Positions 30,733 through 39,943 of a stretch of 64,000 bases of DNA are shown piece by piece; position 1 is the first letter of the stretch, and every line of letters starts with the position of its first letter. The DNA lies in the NCBI RefSeq assembly GCF_001298525.1, contig NZ_CP012678.1:1860001-1924000 (forward strand), given 5' to 3'. This DNA comes from Psychrobacter urativorans (lineage in GTDB: Bacteria; Pseudomonadota; Gammaproteobacteria; Pseudomonadales; Moraxellaceae). The notes beneath the pieces were generated by a model. The model saw nothing but the letters and a program-made list of their open reading frames with translations, did no database searches and had not been told where the DNA came from. The translations under genes and the position numbers were made by a program.

Positions 30733-32574
30733 TTGAGCGATGTTTCAAACAAAAATTTATATAAATATGTGAATGAAGATTTAGATAGCGCGTCCAATGA
30801 TAATGTAAACGAAAATTTAGATGAGAATTTGAATAAGCGTTTACATGATCAGGTAGATAAAGGATTGCATAGCACAGTAAGTGAAGACTTAAAAAGTGAA
30901 AATTTAAACGACACTGAAAGCTTGACTCCAGATTTGAGTGAAAAAAAGAAAAAGAAGAAAAAGGCTAAGTTAGAACTTCCTGCCGAATCTAGCGTAGAAA
31001 ACGCAGTCGATGGTGAGGTTAAAGCACCACTTGGCACGTCAAAAGCGGTCGAAACGATGTTTCGTAATGCGTTGCGTACCGAACTTGATTTAATCGCATT
31101 GGCAGCGACCAAAGCCAATATTATGATTTCGATGAATGGCATCATCATTTCGGCATTGATGATTTCAGGCGCATTTATTTTTGTCTCGTCAGTCGCATTC
31201 TTAATTCCAGCCGGCATGTTTATGTTCACTGCTGCTGCCTCTATCTTTTTCGCTATTCTCGCCGCATCTCCCGAAAAAGCACATTATTTCACTGGTTTTT
31301 CAAAATGGCTTAAAGCACTTATTAAGCGTGAAGCGCATTTTCGTGATTTGCATGGTTTCCTTGCGCGTGCCAATCGGTCGTCAGATGGGGAAGTTAACCT
31401 GCTGATTAATAAAGATCGTATGCAATTGACGCGTGAAGAATATTGGGAACGTATGCAGGCGATGATGCGTGACCGCGATGAGACTTATCATGCGATGAGT
31501 GATCAGTTGTATTGGCTCGGTCAAATTGCAGCGCGCAATGGTAAAATGCTCAATATTTCTTATTCTATCTTCCGCTGGGGCATGCTGTTCTCTGTTTTAG
31601 CATCTATTTTCTTAAAAGCATTATTGTTCTTTTATCCTGCGGCAGCCTCAGACGTTCCACCACAATTGGATGCGTCTGGAATGGGCACGTTAGTCGGTGT
31701 GTATGAGCCGTCAGCCGTTCAGCAACTTCCTGACGGTCGGGTGTTAGTAGTTGAGGATGAAGAGCAACGGGCGATGAATATCATGACGGTCGCTCCTGAT
31801 GGCAGCTTGAGTGAAAATGCCGTAGCAAGCTTACAGCTGACGCGTAGCTTTGGGCGTAAGCTGAATGACTTAGAAGGCTTGACTGCTGATGATAAAGGTT
31901 TTATCTATGCAGTGACGTCGCACTCGTCGGATACCAGTGGCAAACGTGATCCCAATCGCGAGCAACTGATACGCTTTCGCGTCAATGGCAACATCGCTGG
32001 GGACATCTCAGACATGAGTACCTTGCGCGAAGAGATTGCCAAGTCACCTGTGATTAACGCCGCGTTTCAGGCGCGCTTGAATACTGGTATTAACATTGAT
32101 GAGCTTGATATCGAGGGTTTAGCTTATGATAATAGCACGCACTCGTTGATGCTTGGTTTGCGTGGACCGATGGCAGGAAAGTCGTCCGTCATTATTCCTA
32201 TCATAAACTCGGATGACATATTTACTAATAAAGCAGCCCCTGTATTTGGTCAACCAATCTTCCTTGATCTAAACGGTGGCGGTATCCGCTCGTTGTACTT
32301 TGATCCTGTTTTAGGTATGTTCGTGATTGCCAACGAGATTAATGATCCGGCGGGCAATAAGGAAGCGCAAATTTGGACATGGACGGGTGATCCGAAAGAT
32401 AAACCTGCAAAAGTAGAAACGCCTGAATTAGCAGCCCTAAAAAATATAGAAGCCGTTGATTCAATCACCGCTAATGGCACTATTAAAATGATATTTATGG
32501 CGGATGAAGGCGATGCGAAAAAAGGCATTCATGCCCGCTATGTGTTGTTAGATTATAAGAAATTTACGCAATAG
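30733..32574 (+). CDS. Membrane protein: DUF5706 (PycTM, Pycsar-effector-like) module fused to DUF3616 propeller
   Basis: 613 residues in four parts. Residues 1-100 are a highly charged, Asn/Asp-rich segment with a KKKKKKK run. Residues 104-300 resemble DUF5706/PycTM: RTELDLIALAATKANIMISM, two membrane helices (about 134-156 and 157-179), a cytosolic section, then the family-like WLGQIAARNGKMLN and a third helix (283-303). Residues 315-610 match DUF3616, a predicted beta-propeller (EPSAVQQLPDGRVLVVEDEE, LNDLEGLT, TSHSS, LGLRGPMAGKS, GGGIRSLYFD). By the helix count the propeller should be periplasmic. TTG at 30733 is the start: AGGTGA lies just before it and no in-frame ATG occurs before codon 109. 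In Pycsar defence such membrane modules respond to cCMP or cUMP made by a neighbouring cyclase, but no cyclase gene is in this window. Domain calls are from memory of family patterns; role unknown. Confidence 0.65.
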   Translation: MSDVSNKNLYKYVNEDLDSASNDNVNENLDENLNKRLHDQVDKGLHSTVSEDLKSENLNDTESLTPDLSEKKKKKKKAKLELPAESSVENAVDGEVKAPLGTSKAVETMFRNALRTELDLIALAATKANIMISMNGIIISALMISGAFIFVSSVAFLIPAGMFMFTAAASIFFAILAASPEKAHYFTGFSKWLKALIKREAHFRDLHGFLARANRSSDGEVNLLINKDRMQLTREEYWERMQAMMRDRDETYHAMSDQLYWLGQIAARNGKMLNISYSIFRWGMLFSVLASIFLKALLFFYPAAASDVPPQLDASGMGTLVGVYEPSAVQQLPDGRVLVVEDEEQRAMNIMTVAPDGSLSENAVASLQLTRSFGRKLNDLEGLTADDKGFIYAVTSHSSDTSGKRDPNREQLIRFRVNGNIAGDISDMSTLREEIAKSPVINAAFQARLNTGINIDELDIEGLAYDNSTHSLMLGLRGPMAGKSSVIIPIINSDDIFTNKAAPVFGQPIFLDLNGGGIRSLYFDPVLGMFVIANEINDPAGNKEAQIWTWTGDPKDKPAKVETPELAALKNIEAVDSITANGTIKMIFMADEGDAKKGIHARYVLLDYKKFTQ

Positions 32575-32729
32575 CATTCATCAGTCAGAGCCTTGAAACG
32601 TTACCAAAACATCGCTATAAACAGGCGTTTTGTCAGCTCAATAGAGTGTGTGGTTACGTTAAATCACACAATCTATTTAATGACCTACATCATCTCGTTT
32701 TATAATAAATCTTATCCATAATATTTAGC

Positions 32730-33797
32730 ATGAGACGCTTTATGAGCCAACCACAGGCACCGATTATTTCTTCTTCAGTTTTCCGTTGGGCGATACTTGC
32801 TTCGATTTTAGCAGCCGTAGTTATCAGTTTATGTTTGTTTTTCTATCCTAGTACCTCGGTAAAAGCTGCTGCAGCCACTGCTGCACCGCAGTTGACTGAA
32901 GATGGCATGGGGACTTTTAATAAAATTTATGAGCCGTCTGCCGTATTGCAGCTTCCAGATGGTCGGGTACTTATCGTTGAAGATGAAGAGCATCGGGCGC
33001 TAAATATTTTAAAGATTTCGGACAATGGTAGTTTGATTGAGGATGCCGCTGCTAATCTTCAGTTTAACCAAGGGTTTGAGCATAAGCTGGATGATTTAGA
33101 AGGCTTAACTGCCGATCATCATGGTTTTATCTATATCACTACCTCACATTCTTCAATGAAAAATGGTAAGCGCAGACATAATCGTGAACAACTGGTACGG
33201 TTTCGCGTAGACGGTGATACCGTTCAGGATGTCAGAACGGTTAAAACGTTACGTGATGAAATATCCGGATCAAAATCGATTGCCGCGGCGATTAAAGCAA
33301 AAACGGGTAAAAATCCTGATTTTGACACGTTGAATATTGAAGGCTTAACGTATGCCCATAAAACCGAAGATTTGCTGCTTGGCTTACGTGCTCCGATGGC
33401 AGGAAAATACTCTATTATCCTTGCTATTGAAAACCCCGCTGAAGTGTTCGAGAAAAATGCCGCGCCCATATTTGGTAAGCCTATTTTTCTCAATTTAGAG
33501 GGTGGTGGTATTCGTTCCTTGCATTTTAGTACTATCTTAAATAAATATGTGATTGCCAATGAAGTGCTAGATGCAAAAGGTAAGCATTATTCAAAAATAT
33601 GGACGTGGAGCGGGAATCCTAAAGAAGCGCCTGTATTTATTGATATACCTGAGCTTTCAGATTTAAAGAACATCGAAGGTATTGATTCAGTGAACGTTAA
33701 TGGTGTTGCCAAGCTGTTATTTACCGCCGATGAAGGCGATGAGAAAAAGGAAATCCCTGCTAAATATCGCTTTGTAGATGAAACTAGATTTAAATAG
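32730..33797 (+). CDS. DUF3616 beta-propeller protein with one N-terminal membrane anchor, truncated paralogue
   Basis: 355 residues: one membrane helix (about 19-40) then a DUF3616 domain (about 55-350). It aligns with the preceding protein from SSVFRWAILASILA onward (paralogue: YSIFRWGMLFSVLA), so it is a tandem copy of the last helix plus propeller, without the N-terminal segment and first two helices. Shared blocks include EPSAVLQLPDGRVLIVEDEE, DDLEGLTAD, NIEGLTY and FTADEGD. The propeller is expected outside the inner membrane. ATG 32742 is an alternative start. Function unknown; the pair probably acts together. Confidence 0.8.
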   Translation: MRRFMSQPQAPIISSSVFRWAILASILAAVVISLCLFFYPSTSVKAAAATAAPQLTEDGMGTFNKIYEPSAVLQLPDGRVLIVEDEEHRALNILKISDNGSLIEDAAANLQFNQGFEHKLDDLEGLTADHHGFIYITTSHSSMKNGKRRHNREQLVRFRVDGDTVQDVRTVKTLRDEISGSKSIAAAIKAKTGKNPDFDTLNIEGLTYAHKTEDLLLGLRAPMAGKYSIILAIENPAEVFEKNAAPIFGKPIFLNLEGGGIRSLHFSTILNKYVIANEVLDAKGKHYSKIWTWSGNPKEAPVFIDIPELSDLKNIEGIDSVNVNGVAKLLFTADEGDEKKEIPAKYRFVDETRFK

Positions 33798-33840
33798 TAA
33801 TGGTTTGCCCAGTTCCTCGCACTTAATAACTGATGCATAA

Positions 33841-33868
33841 TAACCAATAACCAATAACCAATAACCAA
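33841..33868 (+). repeat. Heptanucleotide tandem repeat (TAACCAA)4
   Basis: Four exact copies of TAACCAA, 74 bases before the FAH-family gene and 44 bases after the DUF3616 gene. Four copies is short for a switch, but the length is not a multiple of 3. Confidence 0.95.
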
Positions 33869-33942
33869 TGCCTAATAATCTATGCCCAAAACATGAGCAT
33901 AATAAATAGTAGCCAAATTAATTATTTTAAGAAGAGTCTATT

Positions 33943-34671
33943 ATGAGTCAATCTTCCCAGCTTACCTCTACCGCACATTTAATTGTCGATAGCGTCCATA
34001 TTAGTGATGAAAAATCGTTACATGCGGAGGCGAATCGTAGCGCGCGTAGTACTATCGGTAAAGTGGTATGTGTGGGTCGGAATTATGCGGCTCATGCGCG
34101 TGAATTGGGTAATGAAGTACCAAGTTCGCCGCTATTGTTTATGAAGCCGGCATCGTCTATCGTTACAGTGCGCAATCCGCTGGTTTGCCCAAATTCAGCT
34201 GTTTTTGGTGAAACCCATTACGAGGCAGAGCTTTGTATTCAGTTAGCGGCTGATTTGAGTAACGCGACTACTGAACAGGCACAGCAAGCAATTGGTGGTG
34301 TCACTTTGGGGCTTGATTTAACCTTACGTGATTTGCAAACCAAGCTAAAAGATAAAGGTCAGCCGTGGGAGCGTGCCAAGTGTTTTGATGGTGCTTGCGT
34401 GCTTGCTGATTGGATTGACCCGCACGCGTTTGGCGATTTTACTCAGGTGCATTATCAGCTTTATATCAATAATGAGCTTAAGCAAGATGGCGATAGCGCG
34501 TTGATGTTGTTTCCGGTTTATGAATTGCTTGCTGAAATCAGTCATGCTTTTAGCTTGCAAGCAGGCGATGTGATTATGACGGGAACGCCAAGCGGTGTTG
34601 GCGTATTGCAAGCGGGTGATGAGCTGAGATTAGTCTTAGGTGCACATGAATGGCGAACGCGCGTGCAATAA
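33943..34671 (+). CDS. Fumarylacetoacetate hydrolase-family protein
   Basis: 242 residues, of the YcgM/FAHD1-like group of small FAH-fold enzymes (acylpyruvate hydrolases, oxaloacetate decarboxylases). Family blocks: VVCVGRNYAAHARELGNE, FMKPASS, the metal ligands in HYEAELC, a Lys-rich WERAKCFDGACV, and MTGTPSGVGVLQAGD near the end. It binds a divalent cation and cleaves a C-C bond in a keto acid. The substrate cannot be told from sequence. A terminator follows, so it is monocistronic. Confidence 0.88.
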   Translation: MSQSSQLTSTAHLIVDSVHISDEKSLHAEANRSARSTIGKVVCVGRNYAAHARELGNEVPSSPLLFMKPASSIVTVRNPLVCPNSAVFGETHYEAELCIQLAADLSNATTEQAQQAIGGVTLGLDLTLRDLQTKLKDKGQPWERAKCFDGACVLADWIDPHAFGDFTQVHYQLYINNELKQDGDSALMLFPVYELLAEISHAFSLQAGDVIMTGTPSGVGVLQAGDELRLVLGAHEWRTRVQ

Positions 34672-34699
34672 TTTTTGCATAAAAAATCTTACTATAAAT

Positions 34700-34732
34700 A
34701 AAAATCCTAAGTTACGGCTTGGGATTTTTTTT
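34700..34732 (+). terminator. Terminator after the FAH-family gene
   Basis: AAAATCCTAAG/CTTGGGATTTT stem with one wobble pair, then eight T. Nearly identical to the hairpin after phoX at 37259. Confidence 0.9.
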
Positions 34733-34761
34733 GGTTTTAATTAAAGGGTTTTAATTAAAGG
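34733..34761 (+). repeat. Short tandem repeat GGTTTTAATTAAAG
   Basis: Two copies of a 14-base unit (34733-34746 and 34748-34761) separated by one base, directly after the terminator. Confidence 0.8.
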
Positions 34762-34807
34762 TTTTTTAATTTAGAAAGGATCAATCAGACATCGTCATAT
34801 TATTGAA

Positions 34808-34829
34808 AAGTCACCAAACCGTCATCAAT
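34808..34829 (+). promoter_or_regulatory. Possible Pho box upstream of phoX
   Basis: AAGTCAC and CCGTCAT, spaced 11 bases apart, resemble the two CTGTCAT-type half sites bound by PhoB. The match is modest (5 of 7 and 6 of 7) but fits a phosphate-starvation gene. A third related GTCAT occurs at 34794. Confidence 0.4.
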
Positions 34830-34934
34830 GCAAAGTAGGATGAAGCGTAATTTATATTGATAAGCACATTTATATATACAACGCCGCTCTTAACTTTGCA
34901 TGACAATCTAGCCTAAAAGCCAAGGTGACTGAAC

Positions 34935-37169
34935 ATGACATTATTAAATAATATAAATAGTAAGCGCAATCTTGCCCACGAAGAAATCGAAGACTCGAAT
35001 CCGAGCAATAATATTGATTTTCAGACCATCATTAGTCGCCGTTTAAACCGTCGCAGCCTATTAAAAGGCGGCACAGGATTAACAGCAGCGGCATTTTTTG
35101 GCACCTTGCCGTTAGTCGGCTGTAATAGCGAGGACAGTAAGCCCAATGGACGTCCGCTGATTAAGAATGATAATACTGCCGCTATACCAGCAACGGGAGA
35201 ATTAAAACGCCCTGAAACGTTAAAGTTCGAAGCAGTTGCCCATTCTAAAGCGGCGGAGATGAGTGTGGCGGCAGGCTATAATGCCGAGATGATATTGCCG
35301 CTTGGTATGCCACTTATTGCAGGTATTGATGACTGGAAAGACAACCGCGAACAGTCTGCTGAGTCCTTTGAATGGCGTATGGGCGATAACCATGATGGCA
35401 TGTGGTTCTTTGGCAAGAACGGTGGCGCTTATGACCCAAAAGCTTCGGATAATGGGCTGCTCGTTATGAATCATGAGTATGTGAATAGCGCTGAGCTAAG
35501 CCCATTTGGCTATCATTTAATCAAAGATAACAATGCTGCGCCTATTTTCCAGAATCGTAGGCTTGCCAGCGATGTACGCCGTGAGGTCAATTGTCATGGC
35601 GTTGCGGTGGTTGAAATGAAGCGCCGTGCTGACGGCAAGGGTTATGAGATGGTGCGCAACTCAAAATATCATCGCCGTATTACCAGTAGCACGGTGGCGC
35701 AATTGACAGGTCCGGTTGCTGGCTCTGATTGGGTCAAAACCAAATTTGATCCGACTGGCTTGCAGACTCGCGGTATTAATAATAACTGCGGTGCAGGGCT
35801 GTCACCTTGGGGCACTTATTTGACCACAGAGGAGAACTTCTTAGGCGTATTTGCTCGTGGTCAGGATGCTAGCCAACTGACAGCGGGGCATCATTATGGG
35901 CGGGAGCGTTATGGGGCAAAAGAGGATTTCCCCGGTTGGGAGTATTTATGGCATACGCCCGAAGCTAAAGACGCCAAAATAGCGGATGAATTTTCCCGTT
36001 GGGACATGACTGCGGTTGGGGTCACGGCAGCGGATGACTATCGCAATGGCTTTAATACCTTTGGCTATATCACCGAGATTGACCCGTTTGACCCGCAGTC
36101 TATCCCACAAAAGCGCACTGCATTGGGGCGTTTTGCTCATGAAAACTGCGCCTATGCGCCCGTTGAACAGGGCAAGCCGATTGTTTTTTACATGGGTGAT
36201 GATGCGAGGGGTGAGTATATTTATAAATTTGTCTCCAAAGCCACGTGGTCAAATAATGATATTGGTGGCGGTCTAAAAGCCGGTAGCAAATATATGGACG
36301 ACGGCACCTTATACGTTGCGGTATTTAATGACGATGGTCGCGGTGAATGGAAAGCTCTGATACATGGGCAAAGCGGACTGGATACTTCTAATAGCGAATT
36401 GCCTTTTCATGGACAAGATGAAGTCTTAATCTTTGCTCGTGCAGCGGCTGATGTATTGGGTGCAACCAAAATGGATCGCCCTGAATGGGTGTCCGTTAGC
36501 CCGATTACTGGCGAGGTTTATGTAACATTGACCAATAATAAATATCGTGGTGTCAGTGCTGACCAACCAGTATCGGCAACCAACCCGCGCAGCTATAACG
36601 TACGCGGCAAAGCAGGCGGCAATGACAACGGTCATATTATTCGCTGGGCAGAAACGGGCGGCGACCATACAGCCACAAGCTTTGAATGGGATGTCTATCT
36701 GTTTGCTGCGCCTTATGATTTAGCCACTGAAAACCTCTCAAAACTGAATAACAATAATGACTTTTCGTCCCCAGACGGCTTATATTTTGACCCACGCGGC
36801 GTGCTATGGATACAAACCGATGATGGCGCGTATACTGATACCAGCAGCTGTATGTTGCTTGCTGCGCTACCGGGTAAGGTGAGTGACGGGGCGCTGACCA
36901 TCACCACTGCAGGGCAACAAACTCGCGTCGGTATGCCGGCTAATAATGACAATATTAAGCGCTTCTTTGTTGGTCCTGAGGGCTGTGAGGTGACAGGCAT
37001 CACCCTTACCCCCGACTTTAAGACGCTGTTTATTAATATTCAACATCCGGGTAATCAATGGGGCGCGGTTGCAGGCGGTAAAATCCCACGTTCAGCCACG
37101 GTGATGATTACTAAAGAAGATGGTGATGTGATATTGGCGGAATCCTTTGCACCATCAAATAGCGGCTAA
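34935..37169 (+). CDS. PhoX-family phosphatase (DUF839), Tat-exported
   Basis: 744 residues. The N-terminus has a twin-arginine signal (NRRSLLKGGTGLTAAAFFG, about 37-55) after a 35-residue leader, so it is exported folded. The rest is the PhoX/DUF839 beta-propeller: MWFFGKNGGAYDPKASDNG, LLVMNHEYVN, VNCHGVAVVEM, NNCGAGLSPWGTYLTTEENF, RFAHENCAYAP, YKFVSKATW, MDRPEWVSVSPITGEVYVTLTNN and PDGLYFDPRGVLWIQTDDG. Members are Ca/Fe alkaline phosphatases that release phosphate from organic esters. It is flanked by near-identical terminators at 34700 and 37259, so it is its own unit. Confidence 0.92.
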   Translation: MTLLNNINSKRNLAHEEIEDSNPSNNIDFQTIISRRLNRRSLLKGGTGLTAAAFFGTLPLVGCNSEDSKPNGRPLIKNDNTAAIPATGELKRPETLKFEAVAHSKAAEMSVAAGYNAEMILPLGMPLIAGIDDWKDNREQSAESFEWRMGDNHDGMWFFGKNGGAYDPKASDNGLLVMNHEYVNSAELSPFGYHLIKDNNAAPIFQNRRLASDVRREVNCHGVAVVEMKRRADGKGYEMVRNSKYHRRITSSTVAQLTGPVAGSDWVKTKFDPTGLQTRGINNNCGAGLSPWGTYLTTEENFLGVFARGQDASQLTAGHHYGRERYGAKEDFPGWEYLWHTPEAKDAKIADEFSRWDMTAVGVTAADDYRNGFNTFGYITEIDPFDPQSIPQKRTALGRFAHENCAYAPVEQGKPIVFYMGDDARGEYIYKFVSKATWSNNDIGGGLKAGSKYMDDGTLYVAVFNDDGRGEWKALIHGQSGLDTSNSELPFHGQDEVLIFARAAADVLGATKMDRPEWVSVSPITGEVYVTLTNNKYRGVSADQPVSATNPRSYNVRGKAGGNDNGHIIRWAETGGDHTATSFEWDVYLFAAPYDLATENLSKLNNNNDFSSPDGLYFDPRGVLWIQTDDGAYTDTSSCMLLAALPGKVSDGALTITTAGQQTRVGMPANNDNIKRFFVGPEGCEVTGITLTPDFKTLFINIQHPGNQWGAVAGGKIPRSATVMITKEDGDVILAESFAPSNSG

Positions 37170-37258
37170 AAGGAACAAAGTAAAAATTTAGAAATCAATC
37201 ACGTCTCATATCTATGAGCGCCTTATTCATATCGTTATTAATAACGTCTATGTGTATC

Positions 37259-37287
37259 AAAAATCCTAAGTTACGACTTGGGATTTT
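37259..37287 (+). terminator. Terminator after phoX-family gene
   Basis: Same AAAATCCTAAG/CTTGGGATTTT hairpin as at 34700, differing in one loop base. The T run is shorter here. Confidence 0.85.
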
Positions 37288-37395
37288 GTGCTTTAGTATT
37301 TAACTTTTTAGTATTTAACGCTATCATTCTCTTCTGTTTATCCTATTTACAGGATAGTATATGAAGCTATCCTTATCGTTGAAACTATCAAAACT

Positions 37396-38859
37396 ATGCC
37401 CAATCAAAAGCCAATCGATACTATTCATGATCTCTTCGCCCATATTCAGGACGAACCTGATGCTTATCCTACTCCTGAATCTAACCAAGATTTTCAGGAT
37501 AATGTCTATGAGCAGCTCGCTGATCTTGATTATATTTATGTGGATAAGCAAACGGCATTGAGTGTGGATGACAGCAATATTGATATTGACCGTGAGCCTG
37601 TCACTTTGGTTGATTTTTTTGAAGGATTGGCGCAACTGGTGACGATGGGTGTGGTTGAAGTCACTGATATTGCAGAAGCCATCCACCGTGAGATTGTTTT
37701 ACGCCCATTAGGACGTTTTAACGATCGCAATCAAAGTAAATGGCAACGCGGTATCGTCGGACGCGTCTATGGAACGGTACGTCAAGCCACGCAACTGATA
37801 GGTGATAATGTCGCATCAGGCGTGAGACTGTATGACAATATGTTCAATAAAAAAAATGCCCAACCGCTGCCTGAAAAGATGAAACGCCTCGTCAATGTTC
37901 TAAATGGCGTCATGGGTGATCATTTGGTCACGCACCATAACCCACTTGCCATTCCAATGGTGCTATACGATAGACACGGGCATTTGCAACATAAGGAAGT
38001 GTCAGGACGTATTGTGATTCTCTGTCATGGTTTGTGTATGAGTCATTTAAGCTGGTATCCCTTCCAAAATGACAGTTTAGGTGAACGCATTATTCAAAGT
38101 CAGCCGACACTCACCGTTCTATATCTGGATTACAATACAGGGCGACACATCTCAAGTAACGGACGCAACTTCTCTAAAGTCATTCAAAACTTAGCAGATA
38201 AGAATCCAAATATCACGCAAATTGATTTGATTGGTCATAGCATGGGTGGATTGGTCGCGCGTAGTGCCCTGTTTTATGGTCAACAACAAGGCTTTAACTG
38301 GGTAAAACGGGTGGGTAATCTCATCACTCTTGGTTCACCGCATCATGGGGCAAGCCTTGAGCGTATTGGTAATTTTGTTCAAGATAGGATTGCTAAGCTT
38401 CCTTTTGCAGGGTCATTAGCCAAACTAGGCGATTTGCGTAGCTCAGGTATCATCGATTTACGTCATGGCAGTATTCGTGATGAAGATTGGAAATTTCTAC
38501 AAGGTCGCAGTGTGCTTTCCCATGAATTTCGCCATCCTGCTCACCTGCCTTTTCATGTGAATACTTATTTTATTGCGGGTACGTTAGCCGAAGCGCTTTA
38601 CGATTCTAAAGCAACTAGCTTGTTGGGCGATGGTTTGGTCACGGTAGACTCTGCGCTAGGCGAACATGATAGCGAACATGCTTTGTCTGTACCAGAAGGG
38701 CGGAAGGCGGTCTTTTATGGCGTCAGTCATTATGACTTACTTTATAACGATAGAGTGCATCAACAAGTCGTCGCGTGGTTATTAGACAATGGGTGGAGCG
38801 ATAATGAGCCTAGCACTTGCATACACTCTTATCCTGATGAGTTGCGGGTGGTGGTTTAA
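37396..38859 (+). CDS. Alpha/beta hydrolase, PGAP1/lipase-like
   Basis: 487 residues. The first 190 are helical and of unknown role. The hydrolase domain runs from about 190 to 470: oxyanion region VILCHGLCMSHLSWYP, nucleophile Ser282 in GHSMGGLVARSA, and the His expected near GVSHYDLL. The GHSMGG plus ITLGSPHHGAS pattern is that of PGAP1-like and triacylglycerol lipase-type esterases. No signal peptide, so it is probably cytoplasmic. The ribosome site before 37396 is weak, so a later start is possible. Confidence 0.82.
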   Translation: MPNQKPIDTIHDLFAHIQDEPDAYPTPESNQDFQDNVYEQLADLDYIYVDKQTALSVDDSNIDIDREPVTLVDFFEGLAQLVTMGVVEVTDIAEAIHREIVLRPLGRFNDRNQSKWQRGIVGRVYGTVRQATQLIGDNVASGVRLYDNMFNKKNAQPLPEKMKRLVNVLNGVMGDHLVTHHNPLAIPMVLYDRHGHLQHKEVSGRIVILCHGLCMSHLSWYPFQNDSLGERIIQSQPTLTVLYLDYNTGRHISSNGRNFSKVIQNLADKNPNITQIDLIGHSMGGLVARSALFYGQQQGFNWVKRVGNLITLGSPHHGASLERIGNFVQDRIAKLPFAGSLAKLGDLRSSGIIDLRHGSIRDEDWKFLQGRSVLSHEFRHPAHLPFHVNTYFIAGTLAEALYDSKATSLLGDGLVTVDSALGEHDSEHALSVPEGRKAVFYGVSHYDLLYNDRVHQQVVAWLLDNGWSDNEPSTCIHSYPDELRVVV

Positions 38860-38969
38860 GGGATTTACAAGTGTGCTTTTGAGTGATAGTAGGGTAGACT
38901 AATATAGTAAGCTATAATCTCAACCGAGCCTTCTATATTAGCTAGGCAGTATGACTGGCTTGCTATTAC

Positions 38970-39806
38970 TTACATCAGTTTTTCTAAAGCAAAAACTTCG
39001 TTGTCAACTTTTAACTGATATAAGTCAGATGATGAGGTGTCGGCATATTGATATTGAAAATTCAAAATTATATCCGAAAAAGTGTTTTCTGAAAATGTGA
39101 TAAAATCTTTTGGAGATAATGTCTGGAAATTATTTCTTAAAGTTAAAACTATTGAGTAGGCAATGAAGCCTTGTTTGATATTCCTATTTAAAGTCCAGTG
39201 CGCTTTAATTTTTTTATTTATCGTTGTTGGTGTAACAGTAACTTCGATATCAATTAATTCAAATACTCCACCAATATTTTTTATCGTAAGATAACATTTA
39301 GCAGAAATATTGCTCCATTCGGATGTGTTAATTTGAGAGACAGTAGTAATATCTAGCGTATTTCCATTCCCGATAGGCTTTTCTATTTTTAACTTGTTAT
39401 AACCATCGTCTAATAAAATAAAGAAGGGTTTTCTACCTTCGTATTCCTTTAAATAAGCACTAAATTGCTGTTCAGTAATTGCCAACTGTGCTTTTAAAGC
39501 TGCTTCTGAACCTTTTTGAGCCATTACAGATTGTTCTAATGCCTTACGTTGTAGAGTCAGCTCTTCACGCTGTAACTCTAATTCTTGACGTTGTAATCCT
39601 AATTCATTGGTTTGAACTCTATAGCTTTTATAAAACCAAAAAAGTGCTAGTGGCGCAAAAATACCGGATAAAAATGCTCCTAATCCACCAAAGCCTTCAT
39701 TACTATCAAAACCCTTCATAAAGAAAGATACCCAAAATATAATCCATAAAGCAGTACAAATAACTGCCCAATCTATTTTTTTATTAATCATTCTACTTAT
39801 TTCCAT
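38970..39806 (-). CDS. Membrane protein with coiled coil, AT-rich, unknown function
   Basis: 278 residues: two membrane helices (about 13-33 and 40-62), then a coiled coil with a LQRQELELQREELTLQRKAL heptad pattern (about 70-115), then a beta-rich soluble domain of unknown fold (120-278). Base composition is clearly more AT-rich than hslO or the hydrolase gene beside it, a sign of transfer. The layout (two helices, coiled coil, soluble domain) is common among accessory genes found near phage-defence systems, but no family is recognised. ATG at 39791 is an alternative start. Confidence 0.7.
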   Translation of the reverse strand: MEISRMINKKIDWAVICTALWIIFWVSFFMKGFDSNEGFGGLGAFLSGIFAPLALFWFYKSYRVQTNELGLQRQELELQREELTLQRKALEQSVMAQKGSEAALKAQLAITEQQFSAYLKEYEGRKPFFILLDDGYNKLKIEKPIGNGNTLDITTVSQINTSEWSNISAKCYLTIKNIGGVFELIDIEVTVTPTTINKKIKAHWTLNRNIKQGFIAYSIVLTLRNNFQTLSPKDFITFSENTFSDIILNFQYQYADTSSSDLYQLKVDNEVFALEKLM

Positions 39807-39872
39807 GAGATAAAATTAATTATAATTGTGTAAGTTATTGGATTCGAAGTTTAATGGAGTCTACCCCTATGA

Positions 39873-39904
39873 AAAAACCCTCAAGCATGACGCTTAAGGG
39901 TTTT
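39873..39904 (-). terminator. Terminator of hslO
   Basis: AAAACCCTCAAGC/GCTTAAGGGTTTT stem with one wobble pair and a 5-base loop, 40 bases beyond the hslO stop on the minus strand. Confidence 0.85.
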
Positions 39905-39943
39905 AGATAACAAGTCAGGTTTAATTAAGCCAATTAGCAATAA

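Noticed and set aside
30733..32574. Complete Pycsar defence operon
   Set aside because: A uridylate or cytidylate cyclase gene is needed and none is found within the window; only the effector-like module is present.
33841..33868. Possible CRISPR-like repeats
   Set aside because: Units are only 7 bases and directly adjacent with no spacers. No cas genes are present.
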